The notes: generated by a model not told the origin, from the letters alone. 49,590 nt of DNA from an uncultured Collinsella sp. (GCA_937950325.1 CALFDJ010000053.1:1-49590); one strand, 5' to 3'. Counted from the first letter of the stretch, positions 40,355 through 49,359 are shown. Made by a program: numbers and translations.

Positions 40355-40993
40355 ATGGTCCATCGAAACGCATCTATATCGAATGAAACCATCAGCCGCG
40401 AACAGACGGTAGCCAAACTGAGGAAGCTCGCTCGCATCTGCAAATGGGCCACGATCTGCATTACCACCGCGCTCGCTCTGGGGCTCCTCGCAGTCATTGC
40501 GATTGACCTTCTACTCATATTGCCTGGCCTCTCCCAAGGCTCGTGTCTCCAATCCGTAGAACTTCAAGCCGGCGAAGGGCCGTGCCTTGCTATCGTCGGT
40601 ACCGATGCGCAGGCCCCACTTATGCTCGTCGCACACGATGGTCACACTGCCATAGGGAGTCTCTTGATGACATGCCTCGCGCTTACCATCGCGATAAGCG
40701 TGCGCAGGCTTTTCCTCAACATTGAAAAGGAAGGCAGGCCCTTTGACCTTGAATGTAACCAGACACTTCGTCGAGTAGGACATTTATTCCTTATCGGCGG
40801 CGTTGCCGTGAGGCTTCTTGGCGCCGTAATCACGGGAATGATACTCTCAGGATTTGGCGGCAGCTTTACGGATGCGTTCGTCGGCCAGTTATTCGAGCCC
40901 TCCATGCTCTTTGCAGGCCTGATTATTTGCCTGATTGCCAGCATCTTCCGCTACGGGTATATCCTGCAAAAGCAAGATGACGAGTTGCTCTAG
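40355..40993 (+). CDS. DUF2975 membrane protein
   Basis: 212-aa membrane protein of the DUF2975 type. Four hydrophobic segments: about residues 31-57, 101-118, 141-165 and 182-200; the last segments read LFLIGGVAVRLLGAVITGMIL and MLFAGLIICLIASIFRYG. An intracellular stretch has LFLNIEKEGRPFDLECN, characteristic of the family. GGAGGGG precedes the ATG. The next gene, 9 bp downstream, is a small HTH regulator, a very common pairing. Function unknown; possibly a membrane sensor for that regulator. Confidence 0.85.
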   Translation: MVHRNASISNETISREQTVAKLRKLARICKWATICITTALALGLLAVIAIDLLLILPGLSQGSCLQSVELQAGEGPCLAIVGTDAQAPLMLVAHDGHTAIGSLLMTCLALTIAISVRRLFLNIEKEGRPFDLECNQTLRRVGHLFLIGGVAVRLLGAVITGMILSGFGGSFTDAFVGQLFEPSMLFAGLIICLIASIFRYGYILQKQDDELL

Positions 40994-41002
40994 GGGAAAT
41001 CC

Positions 41003-41242
41003 ATGATTATTCTGCGGCTTGACCGCATGCTCGCCGAACGCAAGATCTCATCCAAAGAGCTTGCGGAACGCGTGGGCATCTCCCAGGTCAATATGTCACG
41101 CATTAAGACGGGCAAGGTTTCTGCCATACGTTTTTCAACTCTTGACGCGATATGCCGGGCACTCGACTGCCAACCAGGCGATGTACTGGAATATATATCC
41201 GACGATGAAGCCGATAGCCTTTTTGGGCTTAAAGATGAATAG
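41003..41242 (+). CDS. XRE/YozG-type HTH regulator
   Basis: 79-aa DNA-binding protein that is essentially one helix-turn-helix: LDRMLAERKISSKELAERVGISQVNMSRIKTGKVSAIRFSTLDAICRALDCQPGDVLEYI. Translation is coupled to the DUF2975 gene (GGGGAAATCC before the ATG, 9-bp gap). It probably regulates its own operon or genes linked to the membrane protein. Confidence 0.9.
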   Translation: MIILRLDRMLAERKISSKELAERVGISQVNMSRIKTGKVSAIRFSTLDAICRALDCQPGDVLEYISDDEADSLFGLKDE

Positions 41243-41275
41243 TCATAATTAAGCCGTCAATCACGCCCTCAACGC

Positions 41276-41312
41276 AAAAAGCCCGCTAGAACGTTGTCCG
41301 TTCTAGCGGGCT
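41276..41312 (-). terminator. Terminator between HTH gene and membrane protein
   Basis: 14-bp stem AGCCCGCTAGAACG / CGTTCTAGCGGGCT, loop of 5; TTTTT follows on the minus strand. Confidence 0.93.
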
Positions 41313-41354
41313 CAATCAGGTAGATCGGTTAGCGCGCAGTAGTGCAGGCAAACC

Positions 41355-42437
41355 TTACGCAAACAGGCCGTAGATGCTGATGTTGGCCTTGGCGTAGAGG
41401 CCGTTCGCATACTCGGTCCACTTGGAGCTGGCGCTCGAAGCCTGCGAGGAATACTGCTGATAAGCAGTGTAATAGGCGGTCATGGCTTGCTTATAGGTAG
41501 CGCTATCGGCCGTAAAGGCATCGTCAGCGAAGGCCTTGGCATAGGTGCTGTCGGCATCCTTCCAGGCGCCCTTCTCGCTATCCCACTCGTCACCGGCAAG
41601 GTTGATGATGTAGTCAGCGTAGTCCTTGCTCGCGGTCTCCTCGTTGCCGTCAGCAGGCTCGGTCGGGGCGGTCGGCATGCTTGCGGAGCTGTCGCCGACC
41701 TTCTTCTTGTAGAGCTTCTGCAGCGTCGCGGACTGACGGACAATCTGCTTGGCCTGATCCTTGGACACGCCGTACTGCGTGGCCATGGTCTTGTAGTCGG
41801 AGGTGCCGATGGAATCCTCGGCGTACTTCTTCATCTCCTTGGAAGAGACGGTAATGCCCTCGTCCTCGGCAGCATCGAGCAGGATCTTGTTGCGCACGTA
41901 GGACAGGATAACGTCGGCAGACGGAGCGGTGTAGTTGCCATCGCTATCCTTGACGGTGTCGAGGCTGTACTGGCTCTCGATGGCCTCGCGCGCGGTGATG
42001 TCGCTCTTCTTGCCGTTGTAGCTGTAGCTTGCCACGGTCGAATCGAGCTGGTCCTCGGTGAGGGTCGCCGAGCCGACGCCCTTGCCGCCAAAGCCGCCAT
42101 TGCCAATAAAGAAGCCGACCATCGCAGCGATCACGACTGCAACCACGAAGGCGGCAATCATCGTCTTCTTGTGCTTGGATGCATGGTCGTCTTCGTCGGA
42201 GTCGTCCTCGTCTTGCTCCTCGGGCATCAGGTTCTCGTCAGCGGCATCCGCGGCAATCTGAGCCTCCAGGCGGGCGTCCTCCTCCTCGGCGGTCGTGCCG
42301 GCAGCAATGTGCTCGGCAGACGTACCGGCGACCAGATCGATCTTCTCCTCCTCATCACCGTCGGGGCCTTCGCCGCGCTCGATGATCTGGATACCGTCGA
42401 TCTCGTCCTTCTCGTCCTTCTTTTGAATCAGACCCAT
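41355..42437 (-). CDS. Membrane-anchored SurA-N-like protein
   Basis: 360-aa protein. An acidic cytoplasmic N-terminus (about 90 residues, DEDDSDEDDH before the membrane) is followed by one transmembrane segment (about 93-113, IAAFVVAVVIAAMVGFFIG) and an extracellular domain. The latter has LSYVRNKILLDAAEDEGITVSSKEMKKYAED, reminiscent of SurA/trigger-factor-like chaperone segments without a clear PPIase domain. It is probably an extracytoplasmic folding or assembly factor, but this is inference. It begins MGLIQKKD, and GLIQKKD also occurs near the start of the 3686-4717 protein. Confidence 0.7.
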   Translation of the reverse strand: MGLIQKKDEKDEIDGIQIIERGEGPDGDEEEKIDLVAGTSAEHIAAGTTAEEEDARLEAQIAADAADENLMPEEQDEDDSDEDDHASKHKKTMIAAFVVAVVIAAMVGFFIGNGGFGGKGVGSATLTEDQLDSTVASYSYNGKKSDITAREAIESQYSLDTVKDSDGNYTAPSADVILSYVRNKILLDAAEDEGITVSSKEMKKYAEDSIGTSDYKTMATQYGVSKDQAKQIVRQSATLQKLYKKKVGDSSASMPTAPTEPADGNEETASKDYADYIINLAGDEWDSEKGAWKDADSTYAKAFADDAFTADSATYKQAMTAYYTAYQQYSSQASSASSKWTEYANGLYAKANISIYGLFA

Positions 42438-42475
42438 ATCAGTTACTCCTTGTTAGGAAACATAGTCCGCAATAG

Positions 42476-42504
42476 AATACGCCCGACAGAGCGCCGGGCG
42501 TATT
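42476..42504 (-). terminator. Terminator after the isocitrate dehydrogenase gene
   Basis: 10-bp stem AATACGCCCG / CGGGCGTATT with a 9-nt loop. Confidence 0.75.
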
Positions 42505-42563
42505 GATTCTTAGGTTATACGCAAACACTTAAGTACTATTTAGGCGTTTGCAGCGTGCATACC

Positions 42564-43649
42564 TTAGGCCAGGTGCGCGATAACGGCATCGGCAAAGGCT
42601 TGCGTGCCCACAGCACCCTCAACGGAGCCGGTCTGGGCACGACGAACGTCGCCGGTAACCTGCTCACCCTCGTCGAGCGTGGCAGAAACGGCGGCGCGAA
42701 TGCGATTGGCCGCATCGTTCTCGCCCAGGTGATCGAGCATCATAGCCGCAGACAGAATCTCGGCCGTGGGGTTAGCGATATCCTGGCCAGCGATATCGGG
42801 CGCGGAGCCGTGCGTTGCCTCGAAGATGGCGCAGTCGGCACCGATGTTGGAGCCGGGGGCCATCCCTAAGCCGCCCACCAGGCCGGCGCACAGGTCGCTC
42901 ACGATATCGCCGTACAGGTTGGGCAGCACCAGGACATCGAAGTCGTTGGGGTTCTGGACCAGACCCATGCAGGTGGCGTCGACGATCTTGTCGTTGAACT
43001 CGATATCGGGATAGTTGGCGGCCACCTCGCGCGCCACGCGCAGGAACAGGCCGTCGGTCGCCTTCATGATGTTGGCCTTATGCACGGCCGTCACCTTTTT
43101 GCGGCCGCAGCGGCGGGCATACTCAAAGGCATACTCCACAATGCGGCGGCTCTTGGCGATGGAGATCGGCTTGATTGAAATGGCGGAATCAGCGGCGAAG
43201 GTCTTCTGACCCGAGCGCTCGACAAGCTGCGAGAGCTCCTCAACCTCGGCAGCGCCCTCATCGAACTCGATGCCGGCGTAGAGGTCCTCGGTGTTCTCGC
43301 GCACGATGACCAGGTCGACGTCGCGGAAGCGCGAGCCGTCGCCCGGCTGCGACAGGCAGGGGCGCACGCAGGCGTACAGGTCGAAGTGCTTGCGCAGTGC
43401 CACGTTGACGCTGCGGAAACCCGTGCCGACCGGCGTGGTGATGGGCCCCTTGATGGCAACCTTGGTCTCGGCAACCGCGTCGAGCACGTGCTGGGGAAGC
43501 GGCGTGCCAAACTCGTCCATGACGCCGGCGCCGGCCTCCTGGACGTTCCAGTTGATCTGGACACCGGTGGCCTCGACCACGCGGCGCATGGCCTGCGTAA
43601 TCTCGGGACCGATACCGTCACCGGGAATCAGGACTACATCGTGCGCCAT
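42564..43649 (-). CDS. icd: NAD-type isocitrate/isopropylmalate-family dehydrogenase
   Basis: 361-aa beta-decarboxylating dehydrogenase. VVLIPGDGIGPEIT starts the fold; ACVRPCLSQ and VIVRENTEDLYAGIEF are substrate-loop segments; KVTAVHKANIMKATDGLF carries the catalytic Lys; GSAPDIAGQDIANP is near the cofactor site. The RENTEDLYAG text is typical of NAD-isocitrate dehydrogenases rather than LeuB. It would oxidise isocitrate to 2-oxoglutarate. It precedes a terminator and follows the HEAT-repeat gene with a 6-bp gap, so these are probably cotranscribed. Confidence 0.88.
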   Translation of the reverse strand: MAHDVVLIPGDGIGPEITQAMRRVVEATGVQINWNVQEAGAGVMDEFGTPLPQHVLDAVAETKVAIKGPITTPVGTGFRSVNVALRKHFDLYACVRPCLSQPGDGSRFRDVDLVIVRENTEDLYAGIEFDEGAAEVEELSQLVERSGQKTFAADSAISIKPISIAKSRRIVEYAFEYARRCGRKKVTAVHKANIMKATDGLFLRVAREVAANYPDIEFNDKIVDATCMGLVQNPNDFDVLVLPNLYGDIVSDLCAGLVGGLGMAPGSNIGADCAIFEATHGSAPDIAGQDIANPTAEILSAAMMLDHLGENDAANRIRAAVSATLDEGEQVTGDVRRAQTGSVEGAVGTQAFADAVIAHLA

Positions 43650-43655
43650 AATCTG

Positions 43656-44354
43656 TTACTCCTCGTCTTCGGCGTCGTCAGATTTTTTAACGCTAGCACG
43701 CTTCTTCTTTTTGGAGAGATCCAGGCCAAAACGTTTAACAAGCATTTCGCAAATCTCGCTCGAACGGGCCTTGAGATAGCTGCCCTTGCCGTTCTCGGCG
43801 TCGAACTTAAGGCGCAGCGCGAGCTTCTCGGCGACCTCGGCGTCAATCTCGCCCTGGCCAAACTCGTACAGGCAACCGAGCATATCGCGATACTCGAGGT
43901 CGCCGTGGTAGCACTGGATGGCCTCGTCCAGGATGGGCCAAGCCTCGCGCGAGCGCTCGACGCTCGTGGCGCCCCACACGCACAGCAGACGGAAGGCGGC
44001 ATAGCGCAGCGTGGAGGAAATCTCGTCGAACAGCGCGGTCTCGGCGCCCTCAAAGGCATCGCCCAGCTGCTCGGGGCAGGTGGTGGCGAGCGCCGCCAGG
44101 GCATCGAGGGCCTCCCAGCGGGTCTGAGCCTCGGGGCGGTCGAGTGCCTCGATCAGCGCGGGCACGCAGGGCACGACGCGCTGTGGATCGCGCTCGGCGA
44201 GCAGGTGCAGCACGCGGGCGGCAAACTGGCGGATACGGCGCGTGGGGCAGCCGAGCTCCTTGACCAGACGGTCGACGGCGTTCTCGTTCTCCTCTGCCAG
44301 CTGAAGCTGTGCCAGCTCCTCATCGGTGAGCTGTTCTTCCTTGTTTTCTGCCAT
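43656..44354 (-). CDS. HEAT-repeat protein
   Basis: 232-aa protein made of helical repeats of about 35 residues (PTRRIRQFAARVLHLLAE, ETQTRWEALDALAALATT and so on), the pattern of HEAT repeats, ending in a Lys-rich tail (LDLSKKKKRASVKKSDD). Probably a protein-interaction scaffold; no target is suggested by the sequence. AGAGG lies before the ATG. It lies 6 bp upstream of the isocitrate dehydrogenase gene on the same strand. Confidence 0.8.
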   Translation of the reverse strand: MAENKEEQLTDEELAQLQLAEENENAVDRLVKELGCPTRRIRQFAARVLHLLAERDPQRVVPCVPALIEALDRPEAQTRWEALDALAALATTCPEQLGDAFEGAETALFDEISSTLRYAAFRLLCVWGATSVERSREAWPILDEAIQCYHGDLEYRDMLGCLYEFGQGEIDAEVAEKLALRLKFDAENGKGSYLKARSSEICEMLVKRFGLDLSKKKKRASVKKSDDAEDEE

Positions 44355-44369
44355 AGTTACCTCTTCTTA

Positions 44370-44798
44370 CTATTTCTTAGCGTGCTTGCCAGCACCCTTG
44401 CTGTCATCGGTGACCGAGATGAGCTGTCGGTCGGCCGCGCCATTGTGACGCGCACGGCGACGCTCCTCGGCGTCGCCCGCATCGGCAGCGGCGCGGTGTG
44501 CCTTGTTTACGTTAAAGACCTCGTCGTGCTTGCGCCACGGACCGACGGACTCGCCAAAGCTCATCTTAAGGCCGGCGATAAAGCCGCCGAGCCAGCCGAT
44601 CGGCGCAAACTGCACCAGCGGGAACAGCGAGAACACCCAGGTCAGCAGGACGACTGCCGCCGCGCCTGCAAAATTGGCGATCCAGTAGTCGCGCTTGGTG
44701 ATCACGCGCTTTTCGCAGGCCCACTGGCCGCACAAAAAGCCAATGTAGATCGCAAAGAGAAAGAGCACCAGCGCTAGTACCACGAACGTCCAGCTCAT
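44370..44798 (-). CDS. Small membrane protein, function unknown
   Basis: About 142-aa protein starting MSWTFVVLALVLFLFAIYIG. Two or three hydrophobic segments (residues 3-20, 40-62 and 66-77), then a charged C-terminal half with RRRARHNG and a Lys-rich end. GGGGAG precedes the ATG at 44796-44798; the longer frame upstream overlaps the neighbouring gene. It lies directly downstream of the His-rich dehydrogenase with a 5-bp gap, so it is probably in that operon. I do not recognise a family. Confidence 0.75.
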   Translation of the reverse strand: MSWTFVVLALVLFLFAIYIGFLCGQWACEKRVITKRDYWIANFAGAAAVVLLTWVFSLFPLVQFAPIGWLGGFIAGLKMSFGESVGPWRKHDEVFNVNKAHRAAADAGDAEERRRARHNGAADRQLISVTDDSKGAGKHAKK

Positions 44799-44803
44799 GG
44801 GCG

Positions 44804-45883
44804 CTACTCCCCGTGATGGTGGCCGCAGCAGCACTCATGGTCGTCGTCATGGCCGTGGCCGCCGCAGCACTCGTGGTCCTCGCCATGGTGGTGGCCGCAA
44901 CCGCACTCGTGGTCGTCGCCGTGCTCGCCGCAACCGCAGCCTTCCTCGTGAGCACCGTGCTCCTCGGGACGATACTGCGACCAGTCCAGACCGGCGGCAA
45001 TGGCGTCGGCCTCCTCCTTATAGAGTACCGTGATGGCCTGGGTACCCAGCTTGGCGCCACCGATGGCGTCGAGCATGTCGTAGAGCGTAAAGGCCACGTC
45101 GGCACCGGGCAGCGCGAGCTCGCGATCGTCGGCGTAAGCGAGCGCCAGGCGCAGGTCCTTAATGAAGTGCTCGACCATAAAGCCGGGCTTGTAGTCGCCG
45201 TCGAGCGCCTTGGGCGCCAGGCTCTCCATGGCGCCGGACTTACCGGTGCCGCCCAGGATCATCTGACGGGTCTTCTCCAGGTCAAGGCCGCTCAGCTCGG
45301 CAAATGCCATGGCGTCTGCCATGCCGACCATGCAGGCGCCCAGCGACACCTGGTTGGCGAGCTTGGCAGCCTGGCCCTTGCCGGCGCCGTCGAAGCAGCA
45401 GATGTTGGCCGCAAAGGTGGCAAGGATGTCGCGGACCGACGCGATGTCGTTCTCGGTAGCGCCCACGATAGCCGTAAGCGTGCCGGCGATAGCACCCGAC
45501 TCGCCGCCGGTGACGGGGCAGTCAAACGCCATACGGCCCGTGACCTGGGCGGCCTCGGCAATATCGCGCGCGAGCTCGGGCGAGCTCGTGGTGAGGTCGA
45601 TCAGAACCGCGCCGGGCTTGGTGCATGCAAGCAGGCCGTCGCCCGCCAGGTAGAGCTCCTCGACCTCGGAGGGATAGCCCACCATGGTAAAGACGACATC
45701 GGCGTTAGCCACGGCATCGGCCGGCGTATCGGCCCAGGCGGCACCACGCTCGATAAGCGCGGCGGCCTTGGACTTGGTGCGGTTGTTGACCGTGACGGGA
45801 TAGCCGGCATCCAGGATGTGGCCGGCGATGGGGGCACCCATGATTCCGGTGCCGATAAATGCGACAGAGAGCTTGTTTGCCAT
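44804..45883 (-). CDS. 3-hydroxyisobutyrate-dehydrogenase family enzyme with His/Cys-rich tail
   Basis: 359-aa NAD(P)-dependent beta-hydroxyacid dehydrogenase (HIBADH/tartronate semialdehyde reductase family). The Rossmann motif is VAFIGTGIMGAPIAGHI, then FDCPVTGGESGAIAGTL (substrate Ser/Gly loop) and GKGQAAKLANQ with the catalytic Lys. The normal fold ends near residue 300 (WSQYRPEEHG). A further 50-60 residues are a repeat of His, Cys, Gly, Asp and Glu (CGCGEHGDDHECGCGHHHG), not usual in the family and likely to bind metal such as Ni or Zn. AAAGGAAAGG precedes the ATG. The substrate is not evident from context. Confidence 0.85.
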   Translation of the reverse strand: MANKLSVAFIGTGIMGAPIAGHILDAGYPVTVNNRTKSKAAALIERGAAWADTPADAVANADVVFTMVGYPSEVEELYLAGDGLLACTKPGAVLIDLTTSSPELARDIAEAAQVTGRMAFDCPVTGGESGAIAGTLTAIVGATENDIASVRDILATFAANICCFDGAGKGQAAKLANQVSLGACMVGMADAMAFAELSGLDLEKTRQMILGGTGKSGAMESLAPKALDGDYKPGFMVEHFIKDLRLALAYADDRELALPGADVAFTLYDMLDAIGGAKLGTQAITVLYKEEADAIAAGLDWSQYRPEEHGAHEEGCGCGEHGDDHECGCGHHHGEDHECCGGHGHDDDHECCCGHHHGE

Positions 45884-45981
45884 GAAACCTTTCCTTTTGG
45901 GTTGGGTGTTGTTACCAGGTTGAATACTCAGTGCCAGCGTTTGGGCTGTGAGTCGAAGGCGATTACGGACGCAGCGCTTGC

Positions 45982-46935
45982 CTACTGGCCGCGCACGCGG
46001 CGGGCGATGCGGTCGGAAAGCGACGCCTTGTCGGCGCGGTTCTTACCCCAAAACGCGCAGGCCACCATGCCGGGGCCTACGTGCGAGCCGATGGTGGGGC
46101 CCACGGAGCTGCGAATGATCGTGACGTCGGCGCAGCCCTCCTCCTTGCGGATGGCGGCCTCGAGCCAGTCACCGTCCTTCTCGGCATCGGCCGTCATGAT
46201 GGCGATGGGCATGGTGCGATCGGGCACGTAGTTCTCGCGGAACGACTTGAGGATGGACTTGAGCGCCTTCTTGCGGCCGCGGTTGACGCCGATCAGCGAC
46301 AGCGAGCCGGCAAGGTCGTAGGAGAGCTCGGGCTTGACATCGAGTTTTGCCGTGAGCTGCGCCGCCGCGGGCGGAATGCGGCCGCCGGCAGCCAGTGCGT
46401 CGAAGCTCTCGAGCGTAAAGTAGCCGTGGACGTAGGTCTTTGCCTCATTTGCCCAATCGACCAGCTGCTTGGCGGTCAGTCCCGCCGAACGCTGGCGCAC
46501 GGCCTCGAGCGCCAAGAGCGCGCCGGTCGCGCAGGGCAGAGCGTTGTCGACCACGTAGAGCTCAAAGTTGGGATACTCGGCGCGCACGGCGTCCGCCGCC
46601 TGGCACGCGGAGTTGTAGCTCGACGACAGCGCCGAGGTAAAGCACAGGTAGACCGTGGGCGTACCCTCTTTGGCGCACTCGGTAAAGAACTCGATATAGC
46701 GACCGAGCGACACGGCGGAGGTAGACACGCGGGCACCGGCGCGCATGCGGTCGTAGAACTCCTTAGGGCTCATGCTCGACCAGATATCGTCCGTGCGCTC
46801 CTCGCCATCGATAATGAAGGGGAAACCCAGGATATCGACATCGAGGTTCGCGGCGACCTCGGGGCTAAAGTCGCAGCAGGTATCGACGACGATGCGGCAG
46901 CGGTCAGAATGGCCGGTAGATGCAGCCTTGTCCAT
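45982..46935 (-). CDS. DegV-family fatty-acid-binding protein
   Basis: About 317-aa DegV-family protein, probably binding long-chain fatty acids for phosphorylation by FakA-type kinases. VDTCCDFSPEVAANLDVDILGFPFIIDGEE and TSAVSLGRYIEFFTECAKEGTPTVYLCFTSALSSSYNSA match the family's first domain; the second has IRSSVGPTIGSHVGPGMVACAFWG near the end. The start is the ATG at 46933-46935; AAGGAGT lies upstream, and the preceding codon is a TTG. Followed by the dehydrogenase gene on the same strand. Confidence 0.88.
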   Translation of the reverse strand: MDKAASTGHSDRCRIVVDTCCDFSPEVAANLDVDILGFPFIIDGEERTDDIWSSMSPKEFYDRMRAGARVSTSAVSLGRYIEFFTECAKEGTPTVYLCFTSALSSSYNSACQAADAVRAEYPNFELYVVDNALPCATGALLALEAVRQRSAGLTAKQLVDWANEAKTYVHGYFTLESFDALAAGGRIPPAAAQLTAKLDVKPELSYDLAGSLSLIGVNRGRKKALKSILKSFRENYVPDRTMPIAIMTADAEKDGDWLEAAIRKEEGCADVTIIRSSVGPTIGSHVGPGMVACAFWGKNRADKASLSDRIARRVRGQ

Positions 46936-46950
46936 CAAAGCGACTCCTTA

Positions 46951-46985
46951 CGTAAAAAGGCGGCCATCCGCATGGGATGGCCGCC
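46951..46985 (-). terminator. Terminator after hpf
   Basis: 11-bp stem GGCGGCCATCC / GGATGGCCGCC with loop GCATG, then TTTTTACG on the minus strand. Confidence 0.92.
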
Positions 46986-47014
46986 AACCGTTAACTCATG
47001 CAAGTTAACGTATT

Positions 47015-47599
47015 TTACTCGTCAAGTGTTTCGATACGGGGCTTGATGATGCCATATCCACCATTCTTACGGTGATACACCACATTGATGAGGCCAGTCG
47101 TCGCGTTCTCGAACACGTAGAAGTCGTGGCCGAGCAGATCGGTCTGCACCAGCGCCTGCTCCTCAGTCATCGGGGTGACATCGATGACCTTCTCGCGGAC
47201 GAGCAGGTCGTCCTCCTCCTCGGGCAGCAGCAGGTCGGCCAGATCCTCGACGCGCTCGACCGGTGCGACATCCGCCGCGCTGGCACCGCCCTGGCGGTTG
47301 TCCACGACCTTGGTCTTGAACTTGCGCAGCTGGCGGGTGACCTTATCGGCGGAGAGGTCGATGGCGGCGTACATATCTGCACCGTGCTCGGCAACGCGAA
47401 TCACCGAACCGCGGGCACGAACCGTAACCTCGACGATTGCCGGGTTGGGGTTCGAGGGGTTCTTCTCATAGCGAAGTACAACGTCGACCGTCATGGGCTC
47501 GATATCGAAAACCTTGAGCGCCTCGCCGATCTTCTCATCCACATGCGCACGCAGAGCATCGGTTACCGTCGTCTTGCGTCCAGAAACCTTGATATCCAT
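47015..47599 (-). CDS. hpf: Ribosome hibernation-promoting factor (long form)
   Basis: 194-aa long HPF. The N-terminal S30AE domain (MDIKVSGRKTTVTDALRAHVDEKI, VTVRARGSVIRV, DMYAAIDLSADKVTRQLRKFKTK) binds the ribosome decoding region. A linker is followed by a C-terminal dimerisation domain (MTEEQALVQTDLLGHDFYVFENATTGLINVVYHRKNGGYGIIKP) that pairs ribosomes into 100S particles in stationary phase. The start at 47597-47599 has GGAGCC upstream; the frame is open further upstream without support. Confidence 0.94.
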   Translation of the reverse strand: MDIKVSGRKTTVTDALRAHVDEKIGEALKVFDIEPMTVDVVLRYEKNPSNPNPAIVEVTVRARGSVIRVAEHGADMYAAIDLSADKVTRQLRKFKTKVVDNRQGGASAADVAPVERVEDLADLLLPEEEDDLLVREKVIDVTPMTEEQALVQTDLLGHDFYVFENATTGLINVVYHRKNGGYGIIKPRIETLDE

Positions 47600-47815
47600 A
47601 CGTGGCTCCAATCTGCCTCGGGGACTTACTGTACTGGCTATGTACCCATTGCCGTGCATTTAATCACGCGGATTCCCAAAGACCCGAATAACGATTGCTT
47701 GATACCGCATACCGAAGTCTCGCACTTTTCTGTGGCAAAGTGCGCTATGGGAGGGCGACGGCGACTTTGGTTTTGCACCTAAAAAACGTCTTTGACCTGC
47801 TGGTTTTATGGAAAC
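47600..47815. other. Intergenic region upstream of hpf
   Basis: Contains a small hairpin CGCACTTT / AAAGTGCG (47721-47744). No gene seen; likely holds the hpf promoter. Confidence 0.4.
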
Positions 47816-47850
47816 GAAAAGGCCGGGCTCCCCTGTTGGGAGAACCCGGC
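47816..47850 (-). terminator. Terminator of the lipoprotein gene
   Basis: Stem GCCGGGctCCC... pairing GCCGGG/CCCGGC and CTCCC/GGGAG around a CTGTT loop, followed by CTTTTCGTTT on the minus strand. Confidence 0.85.
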
Positions 47851-47916
47851 AATGCGTGTTGAAACCATGAAGAGGCGTCTCTCCTTGCGCATAGGAGACT
47901 CCACCCCTAGCAATAA

Positions 47917-48927
47917 CTAGCTATTGAGCTTGTTAATGTCGTCGTCGGTGATAGTGCCCTCCTGGCTGGACGTTTTATCCTCGGAGGTTGCACCCTCGCT
48001 GCTCGAATCGGAGGATGCGGACTCGCTGGATCCGGTGTCAGTCGACTGCACGTCGGCGCCCGAGACCGTCTTGGTGGTGAGGTCATAGGGCATCGTGCCG
48101 TACCAGACGGAGTGGACCGCCTCGAGCGTGCCATCGACCGTGATACCGTCGAGGGCATCGCTCACGGCACGGCATAGCTCATCGTTGGCCGCGAGGCCCG
48201 CGACGCCGAGCGTCGAGGGCGTCTCGAGCGCGCCGACGTAAGAGACCTGGCTCATCAGGCGCGCAAGGTAGCCGCCGGCCGTGGAGTCGCAAATCACGTA
48301 GTCGATCTCGCCGGACTCGAGCGCCTCAAAGCACTCGTTGATGTTGGAGAAGGTCTTTTGGTTGGCCGTGATGCTCTGCTTGGCGAGCGCTTCCTGCGAG
48401 GCCGAAGAGGTCTGAACGCCAAGGGTAGCGGTGTTAAGCGTTTCGGTGGAAACGCTCAGCGACTCGCCGTCGCTCGTCTTTCCGAACACTGCCGCAGCGT
48501 CGTACAGGCAAGTACCAAGCGTGCTGATATCACCATCCGTGGAATTGATATCGCCAATGAAGATGTCGGCCTTTTTGTCGCCAAGCGCGGAATCGGCAGA
48601 AGACGCATCGACGAAGGCAACCTTAAGGCCCATACGGCTTGCAAGGGCGCGGGCAGCATCGACCGCGTAGCCCGTGAGGTTACCGTCGGCGCCCTGCATG
48701 GCCTGCGGGGCATCGGAGGTATCGAGGGCAACCGTCAGGGTACCGGGAGTGACCAGGGCATCGTCCGACACCGCCGGCGTGACGGTCTCGCGCTCGATCT
48801 GGTCAATCGTGGGCGTCGTGAACGTGGACAGTGGGTTGAACGCGCATCCGCTCAAGCCCAATACGGCAATGACCGCCGCGGTCCCAGCACCTAACCGAGC
48901 CGCGTGCATCAAGCTGCCCCTCACCAT
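47917..48927 (-). CDS. Substrate-binding lipoprotein (amino-acid-type solute-binding domain)
   Basis: About 336-aa lipoprotein. The signal peptide ends in LGLSGC (lipobox, Cys about 30 residues from the chosen start at 48927). The mature part is a periplasmic-binding-protein type 3 domain: GTLTVALDTSDAPQAMQGADGNLTGYAVDAARALASRMGLK, DIFIGDIN, INECFEALESGEIDYVICDSTAGGYL. The last 55 residues are a Ser/Asp/Glu-rich tail. An ABC permease or ATPase gene is not adjacent, so it may be a lone binding protein or an accessory sensor. An ATG at 48909 (GAGGGG upstream) is an alternative start. Confidence 0.82.
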   Translation of the reverse strand: MVRGSLMHAARLGAGTAAVIAVLGLSGCAFNPLSTFTTPTIDQIERETVTPAVSDDALVTPGTLTVALDTSDAPQAMQGADGNLTGYAVDAARALASRMGLKVAFVDASSADSALGDKKADIFIGDINSTDGDISTLGTCLYDAAAVFGKTSDGESLSVSTETLNTATLGVQTSSASQEALAKQSITANQKTFSNINECFEALESGEIDYVICDSTAGGYLARLMSQVSYVGALETPSTLGVAGLAANDELCRAVSDALDGITVDGTLEAVHSVWYGTMPYDLTTKTVSGADVQSTDTGSSESASSDSSSEGATSEDKTSSQEGTITDDDINKLNS

Positions 48928-49359
48928 GTCCACTACCCTGCCTTCTGTGTCGTATACAATCCGTGCGTTGCGCGGAATAACGGGTGTTCCCACCAGCTGA
49001 CCTGGTATTTGACCCCACACTTGCGCACCGGGGTGTTTGCTCGGGAGGCCATAGCCACCTTCACGACTGGCCCGCTCGCCCGCGAGGCGGTATTGCCCCA
49101 AAGAAAGTAGAACGGACGGTGCGGCTTACATCTAGGACGCGCCATGATCGCGCCGCGCGCACGCGGTCGCTTACGTGGATCCCTTTGACCGCGTCTGTCT
49201 TGGACTAGGATGGACATTTCGTCCGTCCGCAACCACAGCCTGGCAGGAACGTAGCGCATTATAGCTAAGTTCAAGCTAAAGTTTAAGGTTAGGGGCGTCA
49301 TTCGCACCGTGAGCACAGATTTTGCAGGTCGGAGCGGACTATTCGTGCCCCCCATGAAG

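Noticed and set aside
48940..49140. SRP RNA or RNase P RNA on the basis of short similar words
   Set aside because: Words such as ACCAGGTCAGC and GCGGCTTACA occur, but the conserved cores (GGAAGGAAGCAGC, GAGGAAAGTCC) are absent.
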